Below, one piece after another: positions 6,860-6,860 of a DNA stretch of 6,860 nucleotides (within the stretch, counting starts at the first letter, position 1; each line of letters opens with the position of its first letter). The DNA lies in NCBI GenBank assembly GCA_964652155.1, contig CAZZBK010000215.1, positions 1 to 6,860 of the forward strand. The letters are read 5' to 3'. Position numbers and translations under genes: made by a program. The notes beneath the pieces were generated by a model, which saw only the letters and a list, made by a program, of their open reading frames with translations, was not told where the DNA came from and searched no databases. The DNA is from CAZZBK01 sp964652155. Lineage in GTDB: Bacteria > Planctomycetota > Planctomycetia > Pirellulales > PNKZ01.

Positions 6860-6860
6860 A

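Overview
The window looks like chromosomal DNA from a planctomycete, or less likely a related verrucomicrobial or other PVC-group bacterium. The reasons are a GC-rich base composition, the pairing of a DUF1592-type cytochrome protein with a DUF1552 protein, a large secreted beta-helix protein, and the lack of strong Shine-Dalgarno sequences before the genes. The lineage is inferred from gene content; there is no rRNA or other marker gene here.

Layout. Positions 1901 to 1 (minus strand) carry a large exported protein with an Fn3-like N-terminal domain and a right-handed parallel beta-helix. It runs off the left edge very near its C-terminus. Positions 1902-2892 hold about 1 kb with no convincing intact gene. 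This stretch contains two dyad-symmetric operator-like sites (2120-2155), one copy of a 51-bp repeat (2498-2548), and a fragment resembling the N-terminus of a DUF1501 protein (2549-2689). Positions 2893-5445 and 5474-6781 (plus strand) form a two-gene operon: a multidomain PSD cytochrome-c-like protein (DUF1587/DUF1595/DUF1592/DUF1588/DUF1585) followed by a Tat-signal DUF1552 protein. A second, inverted and identical copy of the 51-bp repeat (6809-6859) closes the window.

How the genes may work together. All three intact proteins carry export signals. DUF1592-type and DUF1552 genes recur as neighbours in planctomycetes, so the pair probably works as one extracytoplasmic unit. The first protein has two CxxCH motifs and a carbohydrate-binding-like insert; the second has an uncharacterised Tat-exported domain. 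The beta-helix protein, transcribed away from the operon, fits a polysaccharide-related lifestyle, but nothing ties it to the operon directly.

The most unusual structure is the perfect 51-bp inverted repeat that brackets the operon and the DUF1501-like remnant (2498-6859, 4,362 bp). No transposase or recombinase is visible. It could be a cargo-carrying non-autonomous element, an invertible segment, or two chance copies of a dispersed intergenic repeat.
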